A stretch of 64,000 nucleotides of DNA from Actinostola sp. cb2023 (taxonomy: Eukaryota > Cnidaria > Anthozoa > Actiniaria > Actinostolidae), in NCBI GenBank assembly GCA_033675265.1, contig JAUJYZ010000054.1:220795-284794 (forward strand), read 5' to 3'. Every line of letters begins with the position of its first letter. The first letter of the stretch is position 1. A program made the position numbers and the translations under genes. The notes beneath the pieces were generated by a model. It did not search any database and was not told the origin of the DNA. It saw nothing but the letters and a program-made list of their open reading frames with translations. Positions 50,591 to 61,715 of the stretch are shown piece after piece.

Positions 50591-53500
50591 TCATCGAGGG
50601 ATATTGACTTGGGTTAAAAGGGGGAGTTCTTCTTTCCATTTTTCAAGAGCTTCTAACAAGTCTTCAGGAAGTTGATCATCCCAGTTTAGCTTCAGCTGCC
50701 ATGTTTTCTGTACGATTCTTTTCGCTGGTAACAGTACTGGAGAGATCATACCAAGAGGGTCAAATGTTGAACTTATAGTTGACAAGTATGCTCTTCTTGT
50801 GTTGTCATTGAGCTGCTTAGGCTGTGCAGACACCTTAACTCCAAACGTGTCATTTTTAATGTCCCATTGCACCCCTAGCGCCCTCTCCACTGGAAGTTTG
50901 TCCAGATCAAGATCCTTAATTGTTCTTTCCTCCGCAGGAATAGAAGCTAACACATGTTTATCGCTGGATGCAAACTTAGTGAGACGAAAGTTTCCCTTCT
51001 TTAACAACTGCATCAATTGTAATGACAAGTTAACTGCTTCTTCAACCGTAGGCTTGGAGAACAAGCAATCGTCCACATAGAAATTGTTGTGTACAATTTC
51101 AGAAACTTCTTTGTCAAAGTCTGCTTCATTGTCAATGACAGTTCGCTTTAAGGCCCATGAAGAAATGCAAGGTGAATCTGCCTTACCGAAGAGATGAACC
51201 GTCATCTTGTAGTCGCTTGGCTCATCTTCATTCCCGTTCCACCAGAGGAAACGAAGGGCATCTGTATCTTCTTCTCTGCAAGCTACTCTGTGGAACATGC
51301 TCTCGATGTCAGAAGAAACTGCTATCCTCTCCTTTCTAAAACGCATCAGCACGCCAATGAGGGAGTTGTTCAACTGAGGGCCTTGAAACAGTTCTTTGTT
51401 AAGCGATGTTCCACCGTATACAGCTGCTGCATCATAGACAACTCTTACCTTGGCTTTATTTGGGTTGGTAACACCATGGTGGGGAAGGTACCATGTTTTT
51501 GCACTTGTGCGAGCTGCCTCTTCATCAGAAAGTTTCTTCGCGTAGCCTATACTGATGTATTCTTCCATAACTGCTTTGTATCGAGCAGCAAACTCAGAGT
51601 CACGAACAAAACGTCTCTTCAGTTGCCGAAGTCTCCTTTCAGCTTGTGTTCGGTTGTTAGGTAGGTGTGGATCTTTGGTGTTCCATAACAGTCCAACTTC
51701 ATATCTACCGTCCTTGAGTTTAGTTGTTTCCTGCAAAATCTCCAAAGCTTTCTTGTCTTCAACACTGTTTTTACTTTCATCTGGATTTGCGAATCCGTGC
51801 TGCTCCAAGGACCAAAACTTCTCCACTTGTCGTTCCAAATTGACACTGGATACTTCTTGGCTCACATCGAACTCGAAGATTGAAAGTGCTATCGGTTTAC
51901 TCTCACCGTCTTTGATCTCGCTTGGCCCGGCTACACACCATCCAAATGGTGTCTTTGTGGCATATGGTTGTTTTTGTGGATTGTCTCCCCAAACGTACTC
52001 AAATACTACGTGTGCTTGTGGCACGTCTTGACCAATCAAGACAGAGACTTCATTCGCATCCACAGGAGCACTAGACATTTCCACATTTGCAAGATGGGGC
52101 CAGTTAGACAGGTCCAATTGACTCGGGCAATACCTGTCTGAGATATTCAATGTGTTCACAGACAAAGCTTGGTGTACTAGAAAACTTGTGTTGTTTTGAC
52201 TAGTTGTAGAACTTATACTAAACTTGACAGCTGGTAGTTCACATTCATGATTTCTGTGTGTGACAGTATTTATGCTGACCTTCTCAGGAACTCCTCCTTG
52301 TAGTTGAAGTTTCTTTGTCAGCTGGTTGGTAATCATAGAGCTTACAGCTGCTGTATCTAACAGTCCATATGTAGAGAAGGAAGTTCCATTTTCTGCTGAG
52401 ACACGCAGTGGCACAACTTTCAGCTGCACAAAACTTCTCCTAGACGTTTCAATTGTCGCATTATGCACAGGCAGGTTGTTTGATTGAGATGTGTCTTCAG
52501 ATTGGTTCTCAGTGGTATGCAAGAGTGTGTTGTGGCTTTTAGGGCTCTTACAGCCCTTCTCATTGCAGCTAATTTGTGCTGTGCAGTTCCTTCTTATGTG
52601 AGAACTAGAAAGACATAAGTAGCACAGCGATGAAGATCTTGTAAAGCGTCTCCTCCAGCTGATGCTTTTTGTTAGGAACACAGGGCACCTTGGAAGTTCG
52701 TGAATCCCGTTATGACATACCTGGCAGGACTCCTTTTCTTTAATCTGAATTCCCTGTCCTTTCTCTGAACTACCCTTGTCTGTTCCAGTTGGCTGAACCT
52801 GGGTCGCCATTGTTGTTACCCTTGTTCTTGGTGTGGGAATGGGTCTCCTTTGGTATCGGGGAGGTGGAAGCTTAGTTGTAGTGTCATTCCCCTTTCCATA
52901 CACCGGGTCGTTCTCTGCTTGAGATTCTTCTGCAATGAAGCTTGATAACTCTTTCAAAGTTGGCTCTCTTCCATCGTTGCGTTCACGATAAGACTTTGCT
53001 GTTTTTCTCCATTTTCTTTGAAGTGGCTCAGGCAAGCGGTCATAGATCTGTCTAAGATTAGTAGTACAATTCAGTTCATTGGAATTCAGTTCAACCATAG
53101 CATAACAACAATTCTCCAATTTATCAGAAAGCGCTAGAAGAGCAACACCATCACCAGTTCTTAATTTGTCTCCTTGCATCACTGTAGATTTCAATGCTTC
53201 TACTATCATAGCATTTTGGCCAAATCTTTTATACAATACTTGCAAGGCCAATTGACACGCATTTGGTAATCCTTGGTAATTCTCAATGACTTCCTTAGCC
53301 CTTCCAGTTGTGTAACTTAACAGATAGTTCATTTTTTCACCGTCCGTAAGGGACACCTTACTCTCTACCTGATCTCTGAAGTTAGCTTTAAACCGCAGGT
53401 AGCTTGCTGGGTCACCATTGAATGCGACCGGTTTGGGAGCTGGTTGCGACATCCGCAGTTCCATTTTTTCCAAGAGGGTTGTTTGTGGCCCATAACTTGG

Positions 53501-54196
53501 TGGTACATTTAAATTTGCAGGACTTGATTGTGGAGTTGACCAACATAAAGGCGTATTAATCTCAGAATTGTACAGGGCAGGATTAATTTCTGCTTGACTC
53601 GACATAGCCTTGTGTTCCAAAACATTCTTGCTGGTGTCTCTAATACATGTACTTGTGAAAAAGGCAGGTGGCTTAAACACTTCTGCTCCTGGGTTCAATG
53701 ATACATGGTTTTGCAGCTTCGAGCCATATCTATTTGGTCTTAGAGGGCTGTGATGAGTTGGTAGTTCACCATCCTTATGGTGGTCTTCATAGTCAGGATC
53801 ATCTGACCCCAAATACTGTTCCCTTTCTTCTTTCGATGCATCTTCATAGATCTTGCTAACAGCAGCCGCGGCTTTGTACTCAGCCTCCAACTGAACCCGC
53901 TCAGCTTCCTTCTTAGCTGCTTCTACATGATCAAGCTCAGCAATTCTTGCTTTCAATTCAGCCTGTTTAGCCTTTGCTTTAAGGGCCCGTGCTCTAGAGG
54001 ATGTTGATCTATGTGATGACTTTGAGTTCCTTGTTGTTGTACTGAATCTAACAGAGCGCTCTTCGTACTTCTTTCGTTGTTTAACAATTTCTATCCATCT
54101 CTCCACTTCATTCTGAAAGCTATTAATCTCATGATGGGTGTCTTCATATATTGAACTGTCCAATGAACGTTCTAATTCAGTGAGTAGTGGTTGCAT
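50591..54196 (-). CDS. BEL-2 gag-pol first half: gag, DUF1759, zinc knuckle, protease, RT
   Basis: 1201 codons. A charged, alanine-rich coiled coil (about 60-140) is followed by DUF1759 (about 255-370; PVAFNGDPASYLRFKANFRD). Zinc knuckles lie near 490-560 (CQVCHNGIHELPRC, CYLCLSSSHIRRNC). The DUF1758 protease has GLLDTAAVSSMI near 635, and WCVAGP is in the linker. RT has VSSDIESMFHRVACREED and FYVDDCLFS near 1050-1065, followed by the Pao region RALGVQWDI. The frame stops at a TGA where a cysteine-type codon is usual in the family (after VNIPR), just before RNase H. The true N-terminus lies upstream, in broken frames to 54646. Confidence 0.92.
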   Translation of the reverse strand: MQPLLTELERSLDSSIYEDTHHEINSFQNEVERWIEIVKQRKKYEERSVRFSTTTRNSKSSHRSTSSRARALKAKAKQAELKARIAELDHVEAAKKEAERVQLEAEYKAAAAVSKIYEDASKEEREQYLGSDDPDYEDHHKDGELPTHHSPLRPNRYGSKLQNHVSLNPGAEVFKPPAFFTSTCIRDTSKNVLEHKAMSSQAEINPALYNSEINTPLCWSTPQSSPANLNVPPSYGPQTTLLEKMELRMSQPAPKPVAFNGDPASYLRFKANFRDQVESKVSLTDGEKMNYLLSYTTGRAKEVIENYQGLPNACQLALQVLYKRFGQNAMIVEALKSTVMQGDKLRTGDGVALLALSDKLENCCYAMVELNSNELNCTTNLRQIYDRLPEPLQRKWRKTAKSYRERNDGREPTLKELSSFIAEESQAENDPVYGKGNDTTTKLPPPRYQRRPIPTPRTRVTTMATQVQPTGTDKGSSEKGQGIQIKEKESCQVCHNGIHELPRCPVFLTKSISWRRRFTRSSSLCYLCLSSSHIRRNCTAQISCNEKGCKSPKSHNTLLHTTENQSEDTSQSNNLPVHNATIETSRRSFVQLKVVPLRVSAENGTSFSTYGLLDTAAVSSMITNQLTKKLQLQGGVPEKVSINTVTHRNHECELPAVKFSISSTTSQNNTSFLVHQALSVNTLNISDRYCPSQLDLSNWPHLANVEMSSAPVDANEVSVLIGQDVPQAHVVFEYVWGDNPQKQPYATKTPFGWCVAGPSEIKDGESKPIALSIFEFDVSQEVSSVNLERQVEKFWSLEQHGFANPDESKNSVEDKKALEILQETTKLKDGRYEVGLLWNTKDPHLPNNRTQAERRLRQLKRRFVRDSEFAARYKAVMEEYISIGYAKKLSDEEAARTSAKTWYLPHHGVTNPNKAKVRVVYDAAAVYGGTSLNKELFQGPQLNNSLIGVLMRFRKERIAVSSDIESMFHRVACREEDTDALRFLWWNGNEDEPSDYKMTVHLFGKADSPCISSWALKRTVIDNEADFDKEVSEIVHNNFYVDDCLFSKPTVEEAVNLSLQLMQLLKKGNFRLTKFASSDKHVLASIPAEERTIKDLDLDKLPVERALGVQWDIKNDTFGVKVSAQPKQLNDNTRRAYLSTISSTFDPLGMISPVLLPAKRIVQKTWQLKLNWDDQLPEDLLEALEKWKEELPLLTQVNIPR

Positions 54197-54259
54197 TGCA
54201 GTGTGAGCATCAATAAACTGCTTGAAACATTCATCTAGTTTGGGGTATTCGTTCTTTAC

Positions 54260-54646
54260 AATGTCAACGTTGATCTTGAATATCCTCTATCTTGGAACGG
54301 ATTTTCCTCTTTGCACTCTTTCTCTCTCGCAACCTTTCACTAAGCTGATAGGCCTTTGCCCTTTCAGTTAGTTTGGGCTGTCTCCTTTCTCTGACAGATT
54401 CAACCGCAGTCCGATCCGATCCGGAGTCCCGCTGTCCATTCAAATTTCGTCAGCGAGCACGCGGTCGGGTTCCAACGTTGAACGGCCGTCGTTTCCGTTA
54501 CTTTGTTTGCTTTTATATCCAGATTCTTGGATCAAAGGTTCCACGGCTGTAGAATAAGCTCCAGGGTCTCCAAATAATCCCTTGGGAGAGCTCCCTTCGA
54601 TTCCAGGAACTGCAAACGAAGACTCCGTATATTGACGATCGTCCAT
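54260..54646 (-). pseudogene. BEL-2 gag N-terminus, broken
   Basis: The ATG at 54646 opens 68 codons (MDDRQYTESSFAVPGIEGSS...) and stops at 54440. A second frame then encodes a basic helix (ESVRERRQPKLTERAKAYQL, then SERLRERKSAKRKIRSKIED) before the long frame takes over below about 54270. At least two frame changes therefore separate the natural start from the main frame. Confidence 0.65.
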
Positions 54647-54805
54647 TATGCAAATTCATCGACTAGTTAAACATAAACTCCAATTTCGATTACTTTTACA
54701 GGTTGTATGCCTGCACCAATATTGCAAAATCAATACATCCGTAGTTTAGGCATTCCATAGGTGTTATCTTGCTCCAATATTCCATTTTTTGTGCAACGAA
54801 GTTAC

Positions 54806-55049
54806 TGTAAACAATAGGACCTTTCGACTTTAATTATTCCAATCCATGACATTCGAACTAACTGACTGGCTTAACAACAACCTTTTACCATGACTTGACT
54901 TGTCCTTTGTCCATTTGTGTGGTCGTAACTTCGGTGAAGCACAGAAAAACGTACTTACACAACGACTTACAAAATTAACTACAACGATCGCAGTAAAAAT
55001 CACGTGACCAAAATGTGCTGCCAAAAAACATGGTAACGAGGCCGCTACA
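54806..55049 (-). repeat. BEL-2 5' LTR
   Basis: 244 bp. I could not identify a clear primer site in the roughly 150 bp that follow (a TGG occurs at about 54786 in an AT-rich context). Confidence 0.92.
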
Positions 55050-55054
55050 CATGG

Positions 55055-55372
55055 TATCAGTTTGTAATACCATGATCACCGAGGAAATAAAGTAAAATAT
55101 AGTTCACTTTGCATAGCAGTACGAACTACAATATTTTTCTCAAAGAGCGTTGATTACACCACACTCTGGAGAATTTAGAAATTGTGATGCTTTGTTTCAT
55201 TTGTACAATGATCGAGTATTTTTATTAGTCAGTTTAGGAATATTTAATCGTCAGTTGGTCAAAAATCATGGCGGAGAGTTGTTTTGCCTTTGTAAAAGAC
55301 GCTGAAGTTGACCAATCAAGGGAAAGTGCCCGAAAATACGGAGGAAAAAACTTCATGGTCTGCTAACGTTTA
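55055..55372. other. Spacer with a 32-codon frame at 55268-55366
   Basis: ATG in context AATCATGGCGG opens MAESCFAFVKDAEVDQSRES, then ARKYGGKNFMVC, and stops. This is the look of a first exon of a dispersed cnidarian gene family, but no splice site or continuation is seen. Confidence in a gene here is about 0.2. Confidence 0.3.
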
Positions 55373-56130
55373 GTAAGCAATGGGAAAAGGCAAGAAATAA
55401 AGAGTTCCAAGATTTTAGTCCAGAAAAGAAAAAATTCTGGTCTTTGCATATGCGCTGCTCATGTGCAAAGTCGAGGACATAGCATCCCACATGTGTTAGA
55501 CGCTTGAGTAACTTGGAGTAGAGCCAGCTTTCAGGTGAGACATAACTCGGACAGATTACTCTGTCCAAGGTCCCAGTGCGGGGAAAATTAGACAATGGAT
55601 TTCTGCATTGTCTTACTAAATTTGCCGGTCGGAAATTTGGAGAAGGGAGATTTAGTGGTTTGTATGTCCCTGGAAGGACAAAGGAAACCGAGGCGATCAT
55701 GGTATTACTTTTGTAAATACATCCCACTAGCATTATAATCTGACGATTGTGCACATAATTAGTGGCCATGCGTAGTGTTTTGCTTTAACATTGTTCAACA
55801 TTTGTTGGAGGACCACTTTTTTCATCTATATATACCGAATGGAAACATCAGTAATAGAGGATTGGCTTTCCAAATGGCAGCGGACTTGCACATGGCTGTA
55901 GGAGTGGAAGGCTGCTGGTCACACATTGGCATGTGACACCCGCAGCTCAAAAAGTTAACCCAGGAATTAAAAAATGGTCCAAATCGAATGTCTCCTCACA
56001 TCATCTTCTCATCTCACCCCAAAATTCTGCACAGGTAGTGGACAAAAAAATCATGTGTGCTGTTTATTGGCTGAACGTTTGACATTTCAAAAAATATTTT
56101 GTTTATGCACGGTCACGGTTGGACAAATAT
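55373..56130. repeat. Dispersed repeat family B, inverted copy
   Basis: The minus strand matches 34021-34450 and 35326-35620 but without the MITE at 34842-35113 and its flanks, so this is the uninterrupted arrangement. It contains no long frame. Confidence 0.65.
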
Positions 56131-57315
56131 AAACCGAGCAAACTTGAAATATTTTGTGCATCTTATTTCAAAATATTGCCAATATTATTAACTTTTAGTT
56201 AATTTATTCAAAGTGTAGCAAAGTTCATTTGGTTATTATTATTTGGTGATTAGGAGAGCTGGGTAAACTACATCAATTGTTGGCTGCCCCAATAATGTTG
56301 GTGATATATTACAGTACATCCTAGAAGTTTGTTAACATATCCACACATGGGTTTTGCATTATTTTGTATTACAGTTATTGTAAAAGTCCACCCATACTTG
56401 TCACTGCTCTAAGGAAAATGTATTGGGAGAGGTTAAGTTCCAGTAATCCAATAATGGTGGATGTACATGTATATGGGTGCCATTTAGGAAGTTGACTTAC
56501 AAAGCATTACACCACTGACGATCTGGAATGACCACCTGTAGTGACTTACCTTCCATGGCAAAGAGATTGTGAGGGCCTGTTTCAATGTAGTTTAATGTGG
56601 AGCAGTGGACAATGATTCAGATGTGGTTTGTATCCTCACATAGGTACAGGATTTTGCCATGATATAAGAATGGGCCCACATGACAAAATCCTTGTCTATA
56701 CCTATATGAAAGATAGATACAGACCACAATTTTTAACTCATGGATTGCATAGCATCCATGAGTTATTGGGATGAAATGGGGAAAGTGGTCACTCGTTCAC
56801 TCCAACATCATAAACTCCTGTGAACTTGTGGATTCTGTTATGGATTGTTATTTTGTTCTTTTCACTTGTTTGATCTGCATTGAAAACCGTTTTCTCTCAT
56901 GTCCTTTCTCTTATTTGGTTCCCTATTTCATAAACCATTTCCAATCCATGAGTGTTCCACTCTGCATTAGTATTTTCCACTGTTCCATATTCAACTATTG
57001 TGGAATTGGCTTTCACTTTGTTTTTGCCATGGATGATTTGTCATTCTTCATGCCATTCTATATCATTATGGATTGCAAGTGCTAGAATACCACAATAATC
57101 AATGTACTCGGAGATGGCCATGTACTTCCACCTTTGTTCGTTTCCCAGAATGTGTCCTCTCCCAATACATTTCTCTGAAAGAATGACCATTGGGTTTATT
57201 GATGATTTGTCAATGGGAAGCTGGATTGAAGAACAAATCCCATGAATTGAAGAACAACCCCCCCCCCCACCCCCCCCCCCCACCACCAACATTGTTGGGG
57301 CTGCCAATATTTATA
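56131..57315. mobile_element. About 1-kb palindromic element TTGGCTGCCCCAAYAATGTT
   Basis: Ends at about 56277-56302 and 57282-57310 are inverted (CAACATTGTTGGGGCTGCCA). A second inverted pair, AATGTATTGGGAGAGG (56419) and CCTCTCCCAATACATTT (57157), lies inside. 56622-56722 forms a hairpin around AGGATTTTGYCATG, and 56738-56767 is a perfect 11-bp hairpin AACTCATGGAT/ATCCATGAGTT. A poly-C tract lies at 57257-57281. No gene is seen. Confidence 0.5.
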
Positions 57316-57895
57316 TGTACAAAGGTTTATCCAACAAGCTTTTATAAGAAATTCCAAAGTAAAACATCAGACTTTGATTTTGTGTTTGACATGGATTTTG
57401 TGTGGTTTATATTAAATGTCGTTTTCGGGAATGTTTTTCATTGTTAAACCCATCACTCAATTCGCACACACACCATATCCTTTTACCCTTTTATGAAGAT
57501 AAAATCGAGACATTTTTGAAATCTGCAATAGTCCTGAAGAAAGTAACTATCTACACTACAAATTCTTTCAACTTGACCACTGCAAAAAAGTATCCCTAGA
57601 AATGATATGGATGATAAAAAAGCTTCACAATGGGAATATTCACCATTTATTTATCTGAAATATGTGAAAAAACTGAAGATCGACATATTTCCCGTGAAAA
57701 TCGCGAACAACTAATGTTATCATAAAGAACTAGTATTGGAAGACCTGAGTGGATTGTGATGCATTATATAAGAGTTGTGATGCCTTGATCAAGTTTCATT
57801 ACAAAGTAATTATTAAATATCCCAGCAAGAACAGTAGTCATGCAACACAAATATGGCATTGAATGTCATTCTTATTTTTCATACAACTGATCTCA
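57316..57895. other. AT-rich spacer
   Basis: Nothing supported. Confidence 0.35.
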
Positions 57896-58278
57896 ATGAT
57901 TGAAATTCAAGGAATGAAATGAATAAAAAAAGAAATGAATGAAGCGAAATAAATGGTTGAAACGAATAAGACGAATGAAAAAAATAATGAGTGAAATGAA
58001 ATCAATGTTGAAATGAATTATATGAATGGAACAAAAAATAAAATATAAATGAGTGAGACGAAATAAATGGTTGAAAGAATGAGACGAATGAAAAAACTTA
58101 GTGACTGAAATGAATCAATGGTTGAAACGAAATGAGATGAATGGAACAAATAAAAAAATTAATGAGTGAAATGAAATCAATGTTGAAGCAAATGAGTCAA
58201 ATGAAACGAACCAAAAAAAAGAATGAAATGAAATAAATGGTTGAAGCGAATGAGTGAAATGAACATGAACGGGGGGGG

Positions 58279-58318
<40 letters not shown>

Positions 58319-58645
58319 TGAGTGAAACGAATTCAATGGTTGAAACGAATGAAAAGAAAAGAGTAAATGAAAAGAACGAGACGAATGAAGTGAGCCAAAG
58401 AAAATAAATGAGTGAAATGAAATCAATAATAATAATAACTTTATTAATTTATATAGCGCTTTTTCTTGTGCTCAAAGCGCTGTTTATATAATTATATATA
58501 ATTATATATATAATTATAAAATCAATGGTTGAAAAGAAACAAGACGAATGAAGTGAACGAAAAGAATTAGCGAGTGAAATGGAATAAATGGTTGAAACGA
58601 ATGAGACGAATGGAATGAATAAAAAAAAATAAATGAGTGAACGAA
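57896..58645. repeat. GAATGAAAT-type minisatellite with poly-G tract and an inserted repeat end
   Basis: Imperfect units of about 45-55 bp built from AATGAGTGAAATGAAATCAA, TGGTTGAAACGAATGAGACG and AATGAAA. It is interrupted at 58271-58317 by a G run of about 47 (one C) and at 58425-58520 by AATAATAACTTTATT, TATATAGCGCTTTTTC and AAAGCGCTGTTTATATAA, the end of a common invertebrate dispersed repeat. Confidence 0.8.
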
Positions 58646-59030
58646 TTATCCATTAACCAATCGAGCACGGGACTGGGGACCAAGTCCGTAAAACTAATTC
58701 AATAAGAAACTAGCAAAAATCGGTTTGGGAAACTTCGGCTTAATATTGGAAACGATGCTAGAGGGCATCAAATCATGGTTATTTTCCCATACCAAACTCT
58801 GTAAATTTTTGATGTTTTAACATCCAAAACCATACATTCACTGTTAAAATTTGGCGGCTGCACAAACAATTTCAAAAGTTTTATAATGCCGATAGAAGTC
58901 GCTCAACTTCACATCAAACTTGCACAGATGTAATTTCAACAAGCTCTTTCATGGCATGCACTTGCGACATAATTACATTAATTCTAAGAAAATTCATCAG
59001 TCCCCTGCTCGATTTGATTAATGGCTAATA
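58646..59030. mobile_element. About 380-bp MITE CCATTAAYCAATCGAGCA
   Basis: CCATTAACCAATCGAGCACG, then GGACTG (58654), is inverted at 58993-59024 (CAGTCCCCTGCTCG, then ATTTGATTAATGG). Confidence 0.65.
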
Positions 59031-60630
59031 AAAAGCATGTAAGGGCATAGTTTAGCTGATAGTACATCTGACTCATAATATGACTCATTTAGTTATAGGA
59101 AAAATAAGTATTGGAAACACATTTGTGTGGTGATACTACTGTTGATTGTGGGAGTAAATTTGTAAACAAAGTAATTTGCATTATTAGCTGTCGACGTTCA
59201 GTAATTACATTTGTCAGAAAATCATCAAAGGCATATAATCTACTCAGGTAGTTTGCCATATTATTTCCAATACTATATGTTTATGATAGTTCTGATTTTC
59301 TTGGGAAAGGTGGAGGAAACATTTGATGGTGTAGAAGTCCATCGTTCAATTAAATTTTTTTCACATAGTTCAGATAAAGTAATGGTAAAATATTACTCAT
59401 TCACGAAGCTTTTAATTAGAGTGCACCATCTGTTCGTGAAATTAGTATATTACTAAAAGAATTGTTATAGAAAACACCTCATGTCCAATGAGCAGCACAA
59501 TAGTAGATTTCACATGAAATTCTAGTGTTTGTTTATCCATACACAAAAAGGCTTTCTAAGCAGCGATGTCACCTACGAGTACACTGTTGCTTTGAGACCC
59601 ACTCAGAAAGACAAATTAAAACTTTACTGATTTCTCTCCTGACAAGATAAACTTTCAGAATCGTTTACAAAATCGACATAAAATAGGACATTTCGCATTC
59701 TTAATTCGTATTTGTCGAAGATTCACAACACGCTCGAGGCGAACCAAGGCAAACACGGCGTCTTCTGTCAAATTGGAAAATAGTGCTAAACACTTCGAGT
59801 TGAGTAGATTCTGCTGTGATACATCAGTTTAGCAGAGGTATGTAGCAGGGTCTAGCTCGATGAGTCCGTGTAAGTGATTCACAAATACTAATCTTGGCGA
59901 ACACATGTTGTGGACATAGAACATCATGCATAAAAGCTGTCCAATTTAAATAGACAATTGTTATGGACCTAAGTCGCCTAGTGTACATTTCGACGACTGC
60001 ACAAAGAGATTTCACATGAACATGAGGTAGGGTAGTCAAAAACAAGACTATTTAAATTCGGAGCCATTCTTTGGCAGTTCATTTATGGACAATAGAACCA
60101 TTATTTTGTTAATTTGCGCAATACAAATCTACACTGGAGGTGGTCTATCGTCAATAATATGCTGTGTAGCAAGCTGACATAGTTGGTATTTGAATCTGGA
60201 ACACTGACTCAGGGTAACCCCTGCAAACCTGGGCAGTAAGTGCAATTGACTATGTTGTCAGAGTGTAACAGTACTGTCTGCTAAAACACTCGAAAGGGTA
60301 TTATTTCCCGACGAATGGAACATCACAGTTCGATAGTTGGTAAGCTTTTCTTTTGATGAGCTAACATGAACTGGCTACAATTTGATTTATGAGACAGCAA
60401 AAACTATAATTTATGATATGTAGGACTAAGTTGTACCCTATAATTATTGGTTATTCTTGACGAAGACCCGTGACCCGTAACATGGTCCTGATATTATGTG
60501 GTATGTCCTAGCAACCAAATTGATAGGTTCAAAATGGAAAACTGAGAACAGGTGCAAACAAAGACTGTTCGATGACCTTTCACGTAAAACGACTATGTCG
60601 TATTTTTTGATAGCGCATGCCCGAATGCTA
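59031..60630. other. Gene-poor stretch
   Basis: The longest frames (59211 plus, 81 codons; 60045 minus, 73 codons) have no domain, no good start context and no splice partners. No repeat array is seen. Confidence 0.35.
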
Positions 60631-61352
60631 AAAAAAAATGACTAGGTGATTTGATACATAATATGAGGGCTGTCCCGAATGCATGAGAAAGGAAAGGAAG
60701 TGACCTTGTTACTTTCAAAGAACAGCCAAAGTATCAAGCTAAAACACATGCTAGGTGATTAATACAATAATATGAGGTCCGGAGAAATCATGAGGAATTC
60801 TGAAGAAGAAGTGACTGTACTTATCAAAGCACAGATCAAAGTTCAAGCTATAAAAACTGTAGGTTGATGTTAATACAATTAATTGAGGTCTGACAATCAC
60901 TGAGATCTAGATATAGAAGTGACCTGTACTTCTCATACGTATTTTAGACAGCCAAAGTTCAAGCTAAAACAACATGATAGGTGGATTTTAATACAATGTA
61001 ATTGAGGTAATGAGAATCATGAGAAAGTGAAGAAGTGACCTGTACTTTCAAAGAACATGATGCAAAGTTCAGCTAAATAAAACGAGACATGCTAGGTGAC
61101 CAATTGATCAATATATTGAGGTCTGAGTACTTTGCAGTAAATGGGAAGGAAGTGACCTGTACTTTTCAAAGAACAGCCAAAGTTAAGCTAAAACAAAGCA
61201 TGCTAGGTGATTTAATTCAAAACAATAAATGAGGGCGTGAGAAGCATTGGAGAAAGTCCGAAGGAAGTCGCTATATAAGTGACCTGTACTTAGTATATTA
61301 TTGTTATTACAGCCCAAAGTTCAAGCTAAAACAACATGCATAGTGATTTCTG
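60631..61352. repeat. About 115-bp tandem array, about 6 frayed units
   Basis: The unit runs CATGCTAGGTGATTTAATAC, AATAATTGAGGTCTGAGAAT, CATGAGAAAGGAAGGAAGTG, ACCTGTACTTTTCAAAGAAC, AGCCAAAGTTCAAGCTAAAA, CAA. Copies differ by many small indels. Confidence 0.8.
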
Positions 61353-61715
61353 CTTACAGATATCAGTAACACATGTTTTCTTAAAAGGAGTATTCTGCGA
61401 AGCCAGTCTTTGTATGACAGTCATCAAATATATATTAATTTTTTATATACCAGACAAAATGATTGGTTCCAAGCCGTGGCAAAAAGCTCTAATACTAGAC
61501 ATGAACTGTTGCTACATGAAGAAATTAACTAAAAGTGAATAATTGCGTGATATTTTGAAATAAGCAGTCCCGCGATTAATCTTTTTTTGGTTTTTATTTG
61601 TCCAACCGTGACCGGGCACAAACAAAAATATTTTTGAAATGTCACAAGAGAGGAATTGAATTAGGTTCGACAGTTTGCAAACATGAGAAGGTCCTCTATG
61701 CTGGGAATGGTGTCC
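61353..61715. repeat. Spacer with a family B fragment
   Basis: 61598-61645 (GTCCAACCGTGACCGGGCAC, then AAACAAAAATATTTTTGAAA) repeats 34400 and 56090. A 68-codon frame at 61336 is unsupported. Confidence 0.45.

Larger units (their letters stand above)
48138..55049 (-). mobile_element. BEL-2: BEL/Pao LTR retrotransposon, 6912 bp
   Basis: The LTRs (48138-48376, 239 bp; 54806-55049, 244 bp) start TGTAGCGGCC and end TTGTTTACA on the minus strand. They differ by a 4-bp duplication (CTGACTGG) and one A. CATGG flanks both ends (48133-48137, 55050-55054). The domain order is as in BEL-1, but the proteins are only distantly similar, so it is a different lineage. One in-frame TGA interrupts pol; the gag start is broken. 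Confidence 0.95.

Noticed and set aside
59824..60045. 73-codon minus frame and the word CGATGAGTCCGTG near 59860
   Set aside because: The word resembles a hammerhead stem II, but the core CTGATGA and GAAAC are missing; the frame has no support.
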